From positions 124,001 to 188,000 of the forward strand of contig NZ_ACLQ01000019.1 of assembly GCF_000174755.1 (NCBI RefSeq): 64,000 bases of DNA, given 5' to 3'. Each line of letters opens with the position of its first letter. Within the stretch, counting starts at the first letter, position 1. The notes beneath the pieces were generated by a model. It had not been told where the DNA came from. It ran no database searches and saw only the letters and a list, made by a program, of their open reading frames with translations. Below, one piece after another: positions 55,866 through 64,000 of this stretch. Both the position numbers and the translations under genes were made by a program. Source of the DNA: Capnocytophaga gingivalis ATCC 33624. Lineage in GTDB: Bacteria > Bacteroidota > Bacteroidia > Flavobacteriales > Flavobacteriaceae.

Positions 55866-56531
55866 TTAATTGATTTTTTCAAGCTGTTCTTTTATTTGTT
55901 GAACTATGCTACTGCGGTCTATTCCCAAGCCTTCTTGTTGGGCTGCGAGCTCTCCTTTTGTATTGAAGACACTAATAATATTCGAATGGGAAAAATCCAC
56001 AGGAGATATCTGCTTGTAATTCACTGCCAACACAGCGGCAAACTCGCGGGTCTTTTCTTCATCCGAACGCAAGAATACCCATTGGTCATCATCCATATGG
56101 CTCTCTTGGGCAAACTTCTTGAGGTGTTCTAGAGTATCTACCTTAGGATCTATACTTACCAAGATATACTTTACCTTCTCTTTGTGAGGAGCTTCTGAGG
56201 CCTCTACGGTTTTGCGTATCTCACGCATATCCGCAATAAGGATAGGGCATGCTGCCTTGCAGGAGGTATAAATCATCACCACCACCAGGACATTCCCTTG
56301 GAAATCCTTCCACTGTACCTGATTTCCATTCTGTGTAGTCCAAGTATCTGGAAGATTATAGATAGAGAGATCTGAAATCTCAGTAGCTCCCCCCTCTTCT
56401 TTTTGAGATTTTGTGGCGGTATTCTCTACCGTCTCAGAAGGGGTTTCGGCTTCCTTAGCCGTATCTGTTGTATTGTTTTTACAGGCTTGGAGACATATAA
56501 CCCCCATAGCCAAAAGGAAAAACCTTTTCAT
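55866..56531 (-). CDS. SCO1/SenC/PrrC-family copper protein, lipoprotein
   Basis: A 221-residue thioredoxin-fold protein. The signal ends in lipobox LQAC (Cys17), then a 35-residue Thr/Glu linker. The copper site is MIYTSCKAACP (CxxxC) with the distal His in VDFSHSN. SCO proteins deliver copper or control thiols for cytochrome oxidase and other cuproenzymes. Third gene after nirK on the same strand, it probably serves copper loading of NirK. Confidence 0.9.
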   Translation of the reverse strand: MKRFFLLAMGVICLQACKNNTTDTAKEAETPSETVENTATKSQKEEGGATEISDLSIYNLPDTWTTQNGNQVQWKDFQGNVLVVVMIYTSCKAACPILIADMREIRKTVEASEAPHKEKVKYILVSIDPKVDTLEHLKKFAQESHMDDDQWVFLRSDEEKTREFAAVLAVNYKQISPVDFSHSNIISVFNTKGELAAQQEGLGIDRSSIVQQIKEQLEKIN

Positions 56532-56617
56532 AATGGTTTATTATTAATTGTTATTTTTTACCTATTTTCAAGGGGTTAAGAGAAAAAACACAAATATTGA
56601 TCATTGAACATTAATCA

Positions 56618-57385
56618 TTATTTTGCGCATCTAAACCCTAAGTTTTTTGTAGTATAGTTGGCCTTGAGGCTACCACGAAGGGAATAGCGCATAAAGGCTC
56701 CATAGTTCGTAAGATCGGTAGCATTCAGAGCACTCCCCCCACAGAAGAGACCATCATCTCCAAAATTATCCTTGCGTGCCTCTCCTGAGAAGAACACACT
56801 ATTAAAATCACTCACCCACTCCCATACCAGACCATGCATATCATACACCCCCCAATAGTTCTTTTGGGTACTTCCTATTTTGTTAGCATAGGTGTTGGGG
56901 GTCTGTAGCCAATGGGTGATATAATCGGAATAGCTTTTCTTCTTACGCGCATCTGCCGAAGCCTCATCAGCTCGGGCGGCATACTCCCATTCATCTATTG
57001 TAGGAAGGCGTTTCCCTTGGCATTCACAATATTTTTTAGCAGCAAACCAAGACACATTTGTCACAGGAGCTTCAGAATCTAGGGGAGAAAAATCCAAATC
57101 ACTTTTCCAAGCTACAAGGTAGCTCTTTTGAGCAAAGATTCCCTTAATCTTAGAACGTTGCCACTGAGGGTTTTTCTCTAAAAAATCTCTATATTGGGCA
57201 TTGGTAACCGGATATACATCCAAGAAAAATGAGGCTACCCTTACCGCCTTGGTCTTTTTCTGTCCTTCCTTGACGCCATACATAGGGATATAGCTCCCCC
57301 CCTTTATCTCTACCATAGGGGTAGGATCTTGTGCATATATGCCCTCAAGTAAGAATAGCAAGCAGACTAATAGTCGTTTTTTCAT
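56618..57385 (-). CDS. Formylglycine-generating-enzyme-like (SUMF1) exported protein
   Basis: A 255-residue protein with a signal peptide (MKKRLLVCLLFLLEGIYAQ). The FGE-sulfatase fold is shown by MVEIKGGSYIPM, DVYPVTNAQYRDFL, PVTNVSWFAAKKYCEC, GKRLPTIDEWEYAAR, VYDMHGLVWEWVSDF and YSLRGSLKANYTTKNLGFRCAK. The copper-binding Cys pair of true FGEs is not evident. Lying between nirK and the SCO gene, it resembles the NirV-type proteins often found beside nirK; its role there is unproven. Confidence 0.87.
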   Translation of the reverse strand: MKKRLLVCLLFLLEGIYAQDPTPMVEIKGGSYIPMYGVKEGQKKTKAVRVASFFLDVYPVTNAQYRDFLEKNPQWQRSKIKGIFAQKSYLVAWKSDLDFSPLDSEAPVTNVSWFAAKKYCECQGKRLPTIDEWEYAARADEASADARKKKSYSDYITHWLQTPNTYANKIGSTQKNYWGVYDMHGLVWEWVSDFNSVFFSGEARKDNFGDDGLFCGGSALNATDLTNYGAFMRYSLRGSLKANYTTKNLGFRCAK

Positions 57386-57400
57386 AAGTGAGTAAAAAAT

Positions 57401-57425
57401 AAGGGGGGCACAAAAAGCCCCCCTT
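57401..57425 (-). terminator. Hairpin between nirK and the SUMF1-like gene
   Basis: 9-bp GC-rich stem (AAGGGGGGC / GCCCCCCTT) with a seven-base loop and a T-rich tail on the minus strand, 10 bases after the nirK stop. It may attenuate rather than end transcription. Confidence 0.65.
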
Positions 57426-57434
57426 TTTATCTTG

Positions 57435-58868
57435 TTATTTTTTTATCTTTTGTACCATTTCTGGGGTAACAACCTTTTTGCTATTATCCCAAGTGTTGTA
57501 CACATAGGTAAGTACATCGGCTACTTCTTGTACAGAAAGTGGCTGAGGGGTCATTACATTGTTATATTTCTTCCCATTTACGGTTACCTCTCCTTGTTTT
57601 CCGTGTAGTACTATGTCGATAGCTCTATCTACATCTGCATTAAGAAAGTCTGATTTGGCTAGTGGAGGAAAAGCTCCCTCTAATCCTTGTCCTTGTGCTT
57701 GGTGACAAGCCACGCAAGTCTTGGTATAGATTACCTTCCCATCGGCTATTTGTTGTTCTTTTGTCTTATTGACAATAACATCTTCTTTAGGAGTTACTGC
57801 TATAGTGACATCCGATACGTAGGGTTTAGGTTCATTCTTACCATATATCTTACGATTCTCTTCCCCTTTGGCTACCAATAATCCCAAAGCTCCTTTGTTA
57901 AAAGCGCGGAAGATGGAGTGGTCTACCAGTACATAGGAGCCTGGCACATCTACTTTGAACTCTACAATAGCAGCCCCTCCAGCAGGGATAAGGGTAGTCT
58001 GTACATTTTCATTGGTAAGTTTTCCTCCTTCTACATGTACACGATCAAATATTTCTCCAATTACGTGGAATGAGGATACCATATTAGGCCCTCCATTTCC
58101 TACAAATAGGCGGACAGTTTCTCCAGGATTGGCTGTAAGAGCTCCATCTTGGGTAAGGGAACCTACCTTTCCGTTGAAGACTACATAATCAGGCTTTTCA
58201 GCCAAGGCTTTGTCTTGATTGAAGGCTTGAGTACCGCCTGCACCATAGGATCCATCGGTATAGAAGTCTCCTTGCATCACGTAGTACTCTTTATCCACTG
58301 GGGGGAGTCCTCCTTCGGGTTCTACTAAGATCAGTCCATACATCCCATTGGCGATGTGCAAGGGCACAGGGGCTTGAGCACAGTGGTATACATAGAGTCC
58401 TGGGTTAAGGCATTTGAAGCTGAAGGTACGTTGCTGACCGGGAGCTACCAAAGAGGCTTCTGCTCCTCCTCCAGGGCCTGTTACAGCATGGAGGTCTATG
58501 TTGTGGGGAAGCTTGTTGTCTTGGTGGTTCTTCAGAGTAAACTCTACCTCGTCACCTACTCGAGTACGGATAAAGCTTCCTGGTACAGTACCTCCAAAAG
58601 TCCAAAAGAGATACTTGGTACCATCCATGATTTCTCCTTCTTTCTCAATAATCTCCAGATCTACTTTTAGCTTCATCGCTTTACGTGTGCCTACTGGCTT
58701 AGGTACATGAGGTGGAGAGGTAAGCTCTGCGGCTACAGCTTCTCCTTCTACAGAAATATCTGTGGTGGGGATAGGGGTTGTTGTTTTTTCGGGTTCGCTG
58801 CCTCCACAAGCTCCTACAAGGAGGGAAAGCGCAAGAAAAATTGTTAGTTTTTTGGTATACTTCTTCAT
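57435..58868 (-). CDS. nirK: Copper nitrite reductase with C-terminal cytochrome c domain
   Basis: A 477-residue lipoprotein (lipobox VGAC, Cys21) reducing nitrite to NO in the periplasm. Two cupredoxin domains carry the type 1 copper ligands His122, Cys163, His171 and Met176, and the type 2 ligands His127, His162 and His317. Catalytic Asp125 and His268 are in place. The extra C-terminal domain is a class I cytochrome c, CVACH at 385-389 with axial Met439, so this is a three-domain NirK with a built-in electron donor. First gene of a unit with SUMF1-like and SCO genes; upstream is a consensus promoter. Confidence 0.95.
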   Translation of the reverse strand: MKKYTKKLTIFLALSLLVGACGGSEPEKTTTPIPTTDISVEGEAVAAELTSPPHVPKPVGTRKAMKLKVDLEIIEKEGEIMDGTKYLFWTFGGTVPGSFIRTRVGDEVEFTLKNHQDNKLPHNIDLHAVTGPGGGAEASLVAPGQQRTFSFKCLNPGLYVYHCAQAPVPLHIANGMYGLILVEPEGGLPPVDKEYYVMQGDFYTDGSYGAGGTQAFNQDKALAEKPDYVVFNGKVGSLTQDGALTANPGETVRLFVGNGGPNMVSSFHVIGEIFDRVHVEGGKLTNENVQTTLIPAGGAAIVEFKVDVPGSYVLVDHSIFRAFNKGALGLLVAKGEENRKIYGKNEPKPYVSDVTIAVTPKEDVIVNKTKEQQIADGKVIYTKTCVACHQAQGQGLEGAFPPLAKSDFLNADVDRAIDIVLHGKQGEVTVNGKKYNNVMTPQPLSVQEVADVLTYVYNTWDNSKKVVTPEMVQKIKK

Positions 58869-58891
58869 TTATTAGTACTTTATATGTGGCA

Positions 58892-58922
58892 CAAAAGTAG
58901 TACTTAATTTTTTAAATACAAA
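58892..58922 (-). promoter_or_regulatory. nirK promoter (TTTG-N19-TACTTTTG)
   Basis: Minus strand: TTTG at 58919-58922, 19 bases, TACTTTTG at 58892-58899; 23 bases before the nirK start. Confidence 0.72.
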
Positions 58923-59042
58923 CATTTTAGCACAAAAAAATAAAAAAGGGTTTTATAAAGAAATAAAACCTAAATAGCTAAAGCATGAATACAAATTAGA
59001 AGTTTTTACTACAGATATTTTCCGTAAAAGGAATTGAAAAGA

Positions 59043-59068
59043 TTGTAACGATATGTTTAAAGTTACAA
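59043..59068. promoter_or_regulatory. Inverted repeat TTGTAAC-N12-GTTACAA in the nirK-ilvE intergenic region
   Basis: Two 7-bp arms (59043-59049 and 59062-59068) in a 317-base region between divergent nirK and ilvE. It is about 120 bases upstream of the nirK -33 box. It could be an operator, but the spacing is longer than a standard Crp/Fnr site. Nothing else was seen in this region apart from the two promoters. Confidence 0.35.
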
Positions 59069-59160
59069 ACTCGTATAGCATGATTTAGGGAGGAATCAAG
59101 AGACAAAATCAAAATTACGTTAATTAATCGTGATTTATAAGCCATTACTTATTAATTTCG

Positions 59161-59168
59161 TATCTTTG
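59161..59168 (+). promoter_or_regulatory. -7 promoter element TATCTTTG for ilvE
   Basis: TAnnTTTG followed by CG, 17 bases before the ATG; no clear -33 TTG. Confidence 0.5.
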
Positions 59169-59185
59169 CGCTAAAAAAGAATATA

Positions 59186-60253
59186 ATGGATACAACCAAT
59201 CTTCCCATCTCTATTGAAAAAGTAGCCAAAAGTAGGCTATCTGAGGTTGATTTCTCAAAACTTAACTTTGGGAAAATCTTCTCTGACCATATGTTCATCT
59301 GTGATTATAAGAATGGACAATGGCAAGATGCTCGTATAGTGCCTTATGGACCTTTCTCTGTGGAACCTTCCCTTAGTGTATTCCACTATGGACAGACCAT
59401 TTTCGAAGGAATGAAGGCTTACAAAGATGACCGCGGGGAGGTATTCCTCTTCCGTCCTACGGAAAACTATGCGCGCATGAACAAATCTTGTAAGCGTATG
59501 TCCATGCCAGAGTTCCCTGAAGAACTTTTTGACAAGGCACTAAAAACTCTTGTGGATTTAGACCGGCTATGGATACAACCAGGACTGGGTAATGCTCTAT
59601 ACTTACGTCCGTTCATGATTGCAACTTCTGCTGGAGTACAAGCCAATCCTTCTACTGAATATCGCTTTATGATCATCACCTCTCCTGTACAGAGCTATTA
59701 CAAAGGGGGAGAACTAAAGGTAAAAATAGCCGATCACTATAGTCGTGCAGCCAATGGAGGTGTAGGGTTTGCTAAAACAGGAGGTAACTATGCTGGACAA
59801 TTCTACCCTACTGCCTTGGCTAAAGAGGAAGGTTATCAACAAATTATCTGGACGGATGATGCTACTCACCAGAAGTTAGAAGAATGTGGTACCATGAATG
59901 TGGTAATTCGTATAGGAGATACCCTAATCTCTCCTCCTCCTACCGAACGTATCTTGGATGGGGTCACTCGCAAGAGTGTCTTTGCTGTAGCTGAGAAGTT
60001 GGGCATTGCCATTGAATCTCGCTCTATCACAGTAACAGAGGTATTGGAAGCAGCCAGCAAAGGTACCCTCAAGGAAATTTTTGGTTGTGGAACCGCAGCG
60101 GTAATCAGTCCCGTAAATGCATTTGGCTATGAGGGTAAGGAATATCGTTTACCTGATTTGGAGGATAGTTACGCCAAGCGTATCAAAGAATTCTTACTTA
60201 ATATACAATATAATAAGTCTGAAGATCCTTTCGGATGGCGTGTAAGAGTCTAA
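59186..60253 (+). CDS. ilvE: Branched-chain amino acid aminotransferase
   Basis: A 355-residue fold-type IV PLP enzyme transaminating Leu, Ile and Val. It has FGKIFSDHMFICDY, LSVFHYGQTIFEGMKAY, LFRPTENYARMNKSCKRM, the Schiff-base Lys197 in GFAKTGGNYAGQ, and the PLP phosphate site GCGTAAVISPV. The long N-terminus marks the larger BCAT type (as in eukaryotes and Bacteroidetes). Monocistronic, with its own promoter and terminator. Confidence 0.95.
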   Translation: MDTTNLPISIEKVAKSRLSEVDFSKLNFGKIFSDHMFICDYKNGQWQDARIVPYGPFSVEPSLSVFHYGQTIFEGMKAYKDDRGEVFLFRPTENYARMNKSCKRMSMPEFPEELFDKALKTLVDLDRLWIQPGLGNALYLRPFMIATSAGVQANPSTEYRFMIITSPVQSYYKGGELKVKIADHYSRAANGGVGFAKTGGNYAGQFYPTALAKEEGYQQIIWTDDATHQKLEECGTMNVVIRIGDTLISPPPTERILDGVTRKSVFAVAEKLGIAIESRSITVTEVLEAASKGTLKEIFGCGTAAVISPVNAFGYEGKEYRLPDLEDSYAKRIKEFLLNIQYNKSEDPFGWRVRV

Positions 60254-60270
60254 TTCTTAGAGAAAAAAAG

Positions 60271-60293
60271 AGGCTGCCCCAGTAGGACAGCCT
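60271..60293 (+). terminator. Terminator between ilvE and the transketolase gene
   Basis: Stem AGGCTG / CAGCCT extended by GG-CC pairs past one mismatch, followed by T7, 17 bases after ilvE. The A-rich left flank may also serve the convergent gene. Confidence 0.7.
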
Positions 60294-60303
60294 TTTTTTA
60301 TGC

Positions 60304-61149
60304 TTAATAATCACCAAGGGTTTCGGGATTCTGAGCCAATGCTTTGGCCAATTGTTCATCATTGGGTGCCTTGCCATGCCATGCATGGGTACCCATCATG
60401 AAGTCTACTCCATGTCCCATCTCGGTGTGAAGGAGTATACATACAGGTTTTCCTTTGCCTGTAAGTGCTTTTGCTACTTTGAGTCCTTCCAAGATAGCCG
60501 CGATATCATTTCCTTTTTCTATGGTTACCACACTCCAGCCAAAGGCCTCAAACTTAGCCTTGAGATCTCCTAAGGGGAGTACTTTATCGGTAGGCCCATC
60601 TATCTGTTTGCCATTGTAATCGACGGTTGCGATAAGGTTGTCTACCCCTTTGCCAGCAGCATACATCATTCCTTCCCATATCTGTCCTTCTTGTAGTTCT
60701 CCATCTCCATGCAGGGTATAGACAAGGTGAGGGTCTCCGTTGAGCATCTTAGCCAAAGCGGCGCCTATGGCCACTGAAAGGCCTTGTCCTAAAGAACCTG
60801 AGGCTATACGTATCCCTTCCAAACCTTCGCATGGGGTAGGATGCCCCTGTAAGCGTGTGTTGAGCTTACGAAAGGTAGATAGTTCACTGACTGGAAAGAA
60901 ACCCCGACGAGCCAATACGCTATAGAATACAGGCGAAATATGCCCATTGGAAAGGAAAAATAAATCTTCTCCCTTCCCATCCATCGTAAAAGGTAGCTTG
61001 ATGTCCATTACCTCATTATATAGGCAGACTAAGAACTCAGCACAGCCCAATGAGCCGCCTGGGTGTCCAGAGCTAACTCCGTGTACCATTCTCAAAATAT
61101 CCCTACGCACTTGCGTGGTAAGGTCTGTAAGTTGTTGAATATCTGACAT
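60304..61149 (-). CDS. Transketolase N-terminal subunit (split form)
   Basis: A 281-residue protein equal to the thiamine-diphosphate-binding half of transketolase: SSGHPGGSLGCAEFLV, SNGHISPVFYSVLARRG, SGSLGQGLSVAIGAALA, and the ThDP motif GDGELQEGQIWEG ... VDYNGKQIDG. It ends at LGDY; the Pyr and C-terminal domains must come from a second protein. In many Bacteroidetes the other half is directly downstream; here the next gene downstream is convergent ilvE, so the partner is elsewhere. Confidence 0.93.
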   Translation of the reverse strand: MSDIQQLTDLTTQVRRDILRMVHGVSSGHPGGSLGCAEFLVCLYNEVMDIKLPFTMDGKGEDLFFLSNGHISPVFYSVLARRGFFPVSELSTFRKLNTRLQGHPTPCEGLEGIRIASGSLGQGLSVAIGAALAKMLNGDPHLVYTLHGDGELQEGQIWEGMMYAAGKGVDNLIATVDYNGKQIDGPTDKVLPLGDLKAKFEAFGWSVVTIEKGNDIAAILEGLKVAKALTGKGKPVCILLHTEMGHGVDFMMGTHAWHGKAPNDEQLAKALAQNPETLGDY

Positions 61150-61201
61150 TTTACTATAATTTTATGTGTGTTTATTTTATAAAATACTCGTTATCAATAT
61201 T

Positions 61202-61936
61202 TTAATTTCTTTTCTTAAGTTCAAAGTTATTCCCCAGATACACTTCTCGTACCATAGGATCATAGGCCAATTCCTCTGGTAGGCCGGCCTTGAGTATGCC
61301 TCCTTCGTACATAAGGTAAGTACGGTCTGTGGCTGGGAGGGTTACCTCTACACGGTGGTCGGTAATAAGAATACCTATATTCTTGTTCTTGAGCTGAAAA
61401 ACAATATTCTGTATATCCTCCACTGCGATAGGGTCTACCCCTGCAAAGGGTTCATCCAAGAGGATAAAGTCAGGACTAGTAGCCAAGGCACGTGCTATCT
61501 CGGTGCGTCGGCGCTCCCCTCCAGAGAGTAGGTCTCCCCTATTCTTGCGAATATGTCCTAGGTTGAACTCATCAATAAGGGACTCCATCTTATGGATTTG
61601 TTCTTTCTTACTGAGCTTGGTAAGCTGTAGTACCGAAAGTATATTATCCTCTATACTCATCTTTCTGAAGACACTGGGCTCTTGGGCTAAGTATCCTATC
61701 CCATGCTGAGCACGCTTGTACATAGGAAACTTAGTAATCTCTGTATTATTCAGATAGATATGCCCAGCATTGGGCTTTATAAAACCTACTATCATATAAA
61801 AAGAGGTAGTCTTCCCTGCTCCATTAGGCCCCAGAAGGCCTATGATCTCTCCTTGTTTTACTTCCAAAGAAATCCCTTTGACCACTCTTCTTCCTTTGTA
61901 TTCTTTGACTATATTTTCAGCTCTTAGTGTTTTCAT
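61202..61936 (-). CDS. lptB: LPS export ABC transporter ATPase LptB
   Basis: A 244-residue ABC ATPase that powers LPS extraction from the inner membrane with LptFG. Walker A GLLGPNGAGKTT, Q-loop YLAQEPSVFRKM, signature LLSGGERRR and Walker B FILLDEPFAGVDP are present, and the switch His lies in LITDHRVEV. LptB hallmarks are MIVGFIKPNAGHIYL and VREVYLGNNF. Its start overlaps the end of the upstream gene by 20 bases. No other lpt gene is in the window. Confidence 0.94.
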   Translation of the reverse strand: MKTLRAENIVKEYKGRRVVKGISLEVKQGEIIGLLGPNGAGKTTSFYMIVGFIKPNAGHIYLNNTEITKFPMYKRAQHGIGYLAQEPSVFRKMSIEDNILSVLQLTKLSKKEQIHKMESLIDEFNLGHIRKNRGDLLSGGERRRTEIARALATSPDFILLDEPFAGVDPIAVEDIQNIVFQLKNKNIGILITDHRVEVTLPATDRTYLMYEGGILKAGLPEELAYDPMVREVYLGNNFELKKRN

Positions 61937-63875
61937 ATTTTACTTTGATCAATTCTTGAAATAATTTTTCCTTTTCTGGGGTAAGCCTATGGTTCTTCAT
62001 AAGGTTTTTCTGTACACTGATCCATCTGTATAGAATAATGGCCTGTGGTGTTTTCTCTGAGGACATGGGCAAGCGACCATTTTTCTGTACAAAATCAGAC
62101 AATGAGTTGTAATTCTCCTCCCATGTACGCTTTTTTACTGCCTTTTCTATGATAATCTCGTAATCTTCAGGGTATTCTTTTCCTTTCAGCCCTACATAGG
62201 ATCGCTGGAAAAAAACAAAAGTATCCGAAGCATCAGCTTTGAGATTGGTCAATACACTTTTAGAACGGGCATTAGGCCTATATGGGGCTAAGTATTGAAT
62301 GATTTCCTTAAGGGAGATGGGCAAACTCTTGTCTTGCAAATATTCCCTGACGATGTCTCTAATGGTTCCTCCTTTGAAATTCTTTATACTTTTCTCCCAT
62401 TTTTTGAGCCCGAAGTAACTACTTCTCCCCATAGGAATAAAGCCATAGGCTCTTCTCAGTGCCGAACGAACTCCTGTATGGGTAATATGAGTATTGGGAT
62501 ATAGCTCTTTAACTTTTTCTGTAATTTCATTCACTGATGAGGGTTTCCCTAATATATCCAAGGCCTCATAAGCATACTCATGAATCTGTTTGTAAGTATT
62601 GCGAGGAATGATAAGCATCCCTTCTTCTACTCTGAGAGAAAACTCTCCCTTTAGTACATGAGCTACTATAGGTATCATTCGCTCACAAAGAGCAGCATCT
62701 GCTTTCCTAAACTTTAGCAGGTACTCCTTTAATGGCAAGCCATAGTCCTTTTCTACCTTTTCCTTAAGGAGTTCACTTACACTCTCTATCAGCTTTTCCC
62801 ATGGTAGCACAGATGCTATCTCACTGGAAACCAAATAGATTCCCTTCCAATTATGTCTGGTTTTCTTCTGTGAAAAGCGCAGATACAATACATCGGCAAG
62901 ATTCCCTACTATACTGAATCGCTCTAAATAGATATGAAGAATAAAATAAATAAAATTCTCCGTAAAATCAGTATGGCTCTGTTGGTTGATCCATTGTACT
63001 TGCTCAGGGGAGAGAGAGAGTACTTCCGAGGAAATATCTATCTGACCACGAGCGAATAGATCTGTTTCAAAGGACTGAATGATTATTAGTTTGCTAAGAA
63101 AATCTAAAACAGCCTGATTGCGAATTTGCCTTACTCGCTCATGAGTAATCTGCATCTGCTTGCCTATGGTCTTAAGCTTTGCACCTTGTGTCTGATTATA
63201 GATCCTAAACGCCTTAGAAAAAAGTGCTATTTTACTTTCATCGAACAAGGCTGGAGTCTTGAGAAAATAATCTACAATTTTAAAAATTCCCAATAGGGTC
63301 ACCTCCTTAGGAATTTTCTCTATAGGATAGATACTTTGTATAAAAAACTTTTTCTTAAACTCAGGCAACTGCTCGGGATCTGTTATTGTGGATAGTGCAG
63401 TAACAAATTTCTTTATATGCTCGAAATAGGCATGAAATTCCCCTCCATTTCTACGTCCTATTCCTTTCATTTTAAAAGATTTACACAATGGATCTAAGGC
63501 ATATTCACAGAAAATCTGCAAAGGTACTCCTTGCCTAAAATAGGTATTAATCACAGTTTTTAGTCTAGGAGAGAGGGACTCTGTGAGCATCCCTATATAC
63601 TCCTGGAGAATCTCTTGAGCAGCAGGCGACAAGGTATCTATACTGAAGTGAGAAGGTTCATAGGGAATGTCGGAAAAGGATTCTTCAAAAGTCGTAAATA
63701 TAATACTTTTAAGCTCCTCCTCTATATAAGTATCTGTATTTTCTACAGACATAAAATGCCCCTGTTCGCGATAATAATTGCGAATATCGTCCAAGGTATG
63801 CCACTGTTGCTGTAGGCAAATACTATAGGTTCGTAAGCTTATTTTACTATTTCTTAATAATTCTCTCAGTTGCAT
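61917..63875 (-). CDS. Large DNA-binding protein with alpha-CTD-like, sigma-4-like and HARE-HTH-like modules
   Basis: A 652-residue soluble protein. Residues 3-35 (LLRNSKISLRTYSICLQQQ) resemble the helix-hairpin-helix of RNA polymerase alpha-CTD. Residues 233-262 (LKTIGKQMQITHERVRQIRN) closely match sigma-70 region 4, including ERVRQI. Residues 433-492 and 503-565 look like two HARE-HTH winged helices, the fold of the RNAP delta subunit. Residues 584-645 (WEENYNSLSDFVQKNGRLP) resemble a helicase-associated domain. No sigma region 2 is seen, so it is not a standalone sigma factor. Domain calls are from motifs by eye. It overlaps lptB by 20 bases, so they are co-expressed. Confidence 0.7.
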   Translation of the reverse strand: MQLRELLRNSKISLRTYSICLQQQWHTLDDIRNYYREQGHFMSVENTDTYIEEELKSIIFTTFEESFSDIPYEPSHFSIDTLSPAAQEILQEYIGMLTESLSPRLKTVINTYFRQGVPLQIFCEYALDPLCKSFKMKGIGRRNGGEFHAYFEHIKKFVTALSTITDPEQLPEFKKKFFIQSIYPIEKIPKEVTLLGIFKIVDYFLKTPALFDESKIALFSKAFRIYNQTQGAKLKTIGKQMQITHERVRQIRNQAVLDFLSKLIIIQSFETDLFARGQIDISSEVLSLSPEQVQWINQQSHTDFTENFIYFILHIYLERFSIVGNLADVLYLRFSQKKTRHNWKGIYLVSSEIASVLPWEKLIESVSELLKEKVEKDYGLPLKEYLLKFRKADAALCERMIPIVAHVLKGEFSLRVEEGMLIIPRNTYKQIHEYAYEALDILGKPSSVNEITEKVKELYPNTHITHTGVRSALRRAYGFIPMGRSSYFGLKKWEKSIKNFKGGTIRDIVREYLQDKSLPISLKEIIQYLAPYRPNARSKSVLTNLKADASDTFVFFQRSYVGLKGKEYPEDYEIIIEKAVKKRTWEENYNSLSDFVQKNGRLPMSSEKTPQAIILYRWISVQKNLMKNHRLTPEKEKLFQELIKVKYENTKS

Positions 63876-63929
63876 TATAGTAGACTAAAAAAGAAAAGAA
63901 CTCTTCTCAAGAGTAAGGTGATTTATTTT

Positions 63930-64000
63930 TTAGAAATCAAAACGATAAGGCATGTGATTGAATTCCTCTTCTAAGAAAAGCCAATCTTGTACATTGGATA
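63930..64000 (-). CDS. C-terminal end of a gene entering from the right (partial)
   Basis: On the minus strand, an open frame from the window edge reads SNVQDWLFLEEEFNHMPYRF and ends with a TAA at 63930-63932. The other two minus-strand frames close sooner or lack codon character. A short hairpin (63900-63914) follows. Too little is present to name it. Confidence 0.5.
   Translation of the reverse strand, partial: SNVQDWLFLEEEFNHMPYRFDF

Overview
The window looks like a chromosomal segment of a low-GC member of the Flavobacteriaceae, most probably Capnocytophaga. This is inferred, not searched. The reasons are the many Bacteroidetes-type promoters (TTG/TTTG, 19-21 nt, TAnnTTTG) just upstream of genes; a very large type II-C Cas9 (1436 aa) with a GTTGTGAATTGC-type crRNA repeat; and Bacteroidetes families such as DUF5606, DUF4374, a RprXY-like two-component pair and split transketolase. 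No rRNA, tRNA or insertion sequence was seen.

Layout. 1-5619: the end of a surface-polysaccharide locus (glycosyltransferase tail, FAD oxidoreductase, gmd and fcl for GDP-L-fucose) with an unknown gene and a secreted metallophosphoesterase between. 5616-10032: uvrB, aroC (convergent, overlapping), an unknown gene and a YigZ-family gene. 10082-17583: a type II-C CRISPR-Cas locus with divergent tracrRNA, cas9, a deletion scar joining the start of cas1 to the end of cas2, a 15-repeat array, a perfect palindrome, two small unrecognised genes and a solitary decayed repeat. 17584-26535 (all minus): fabH, sucC, rnpA, a two-component system, coaE (frameshifted in a homopolymer), ybbR, DUF5606, def, hemerythrin and DUF1573 genes. 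26687-32035: valS and clpC. 32108-35746 (minus): PIF1-like helicase and two unknown genes. 35886-41214: mtaB, recG, accA and three small genes, one a 35-residue lipoprotein. 41222-46801: a putative iron/siderophore uptake locus with a divergent AraC regulator. 46791-53598: GntR regulator, HtrA protease, polytopic membrane protein, L,D-transpeptidase, NIF3 protein and a degenerate zinc-ribbon coiled-coil protein. 53673-58868 (minus): nth, sdaA and a nitrite-reduction operon (nirK, SUMF1-like, SCO). 59186 to the end: ilvE, an orphan transketolase N-terminal half, lptB, and a large protein that appears to combine several RNA-polymerase-related DNA-binding modules.

The most unusual part is the CRISPR locus. 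Cas9 keeps its catalytic residues and the tracrRNA is intact. Every repeat, read on the minus strand, holds a complete TTG-N19-TAACTTTG promoter, so each crRNA could have its own start site. The adaptation genes are destroyed, so the locus is probably able to interfere but not to acquire spacers. Other leads are sigma-54-like sites before both clpC and htrA, the coaE frameshift, the polymerase-module protein at the right end, and the gene pair lying between the array and the stray repeat.
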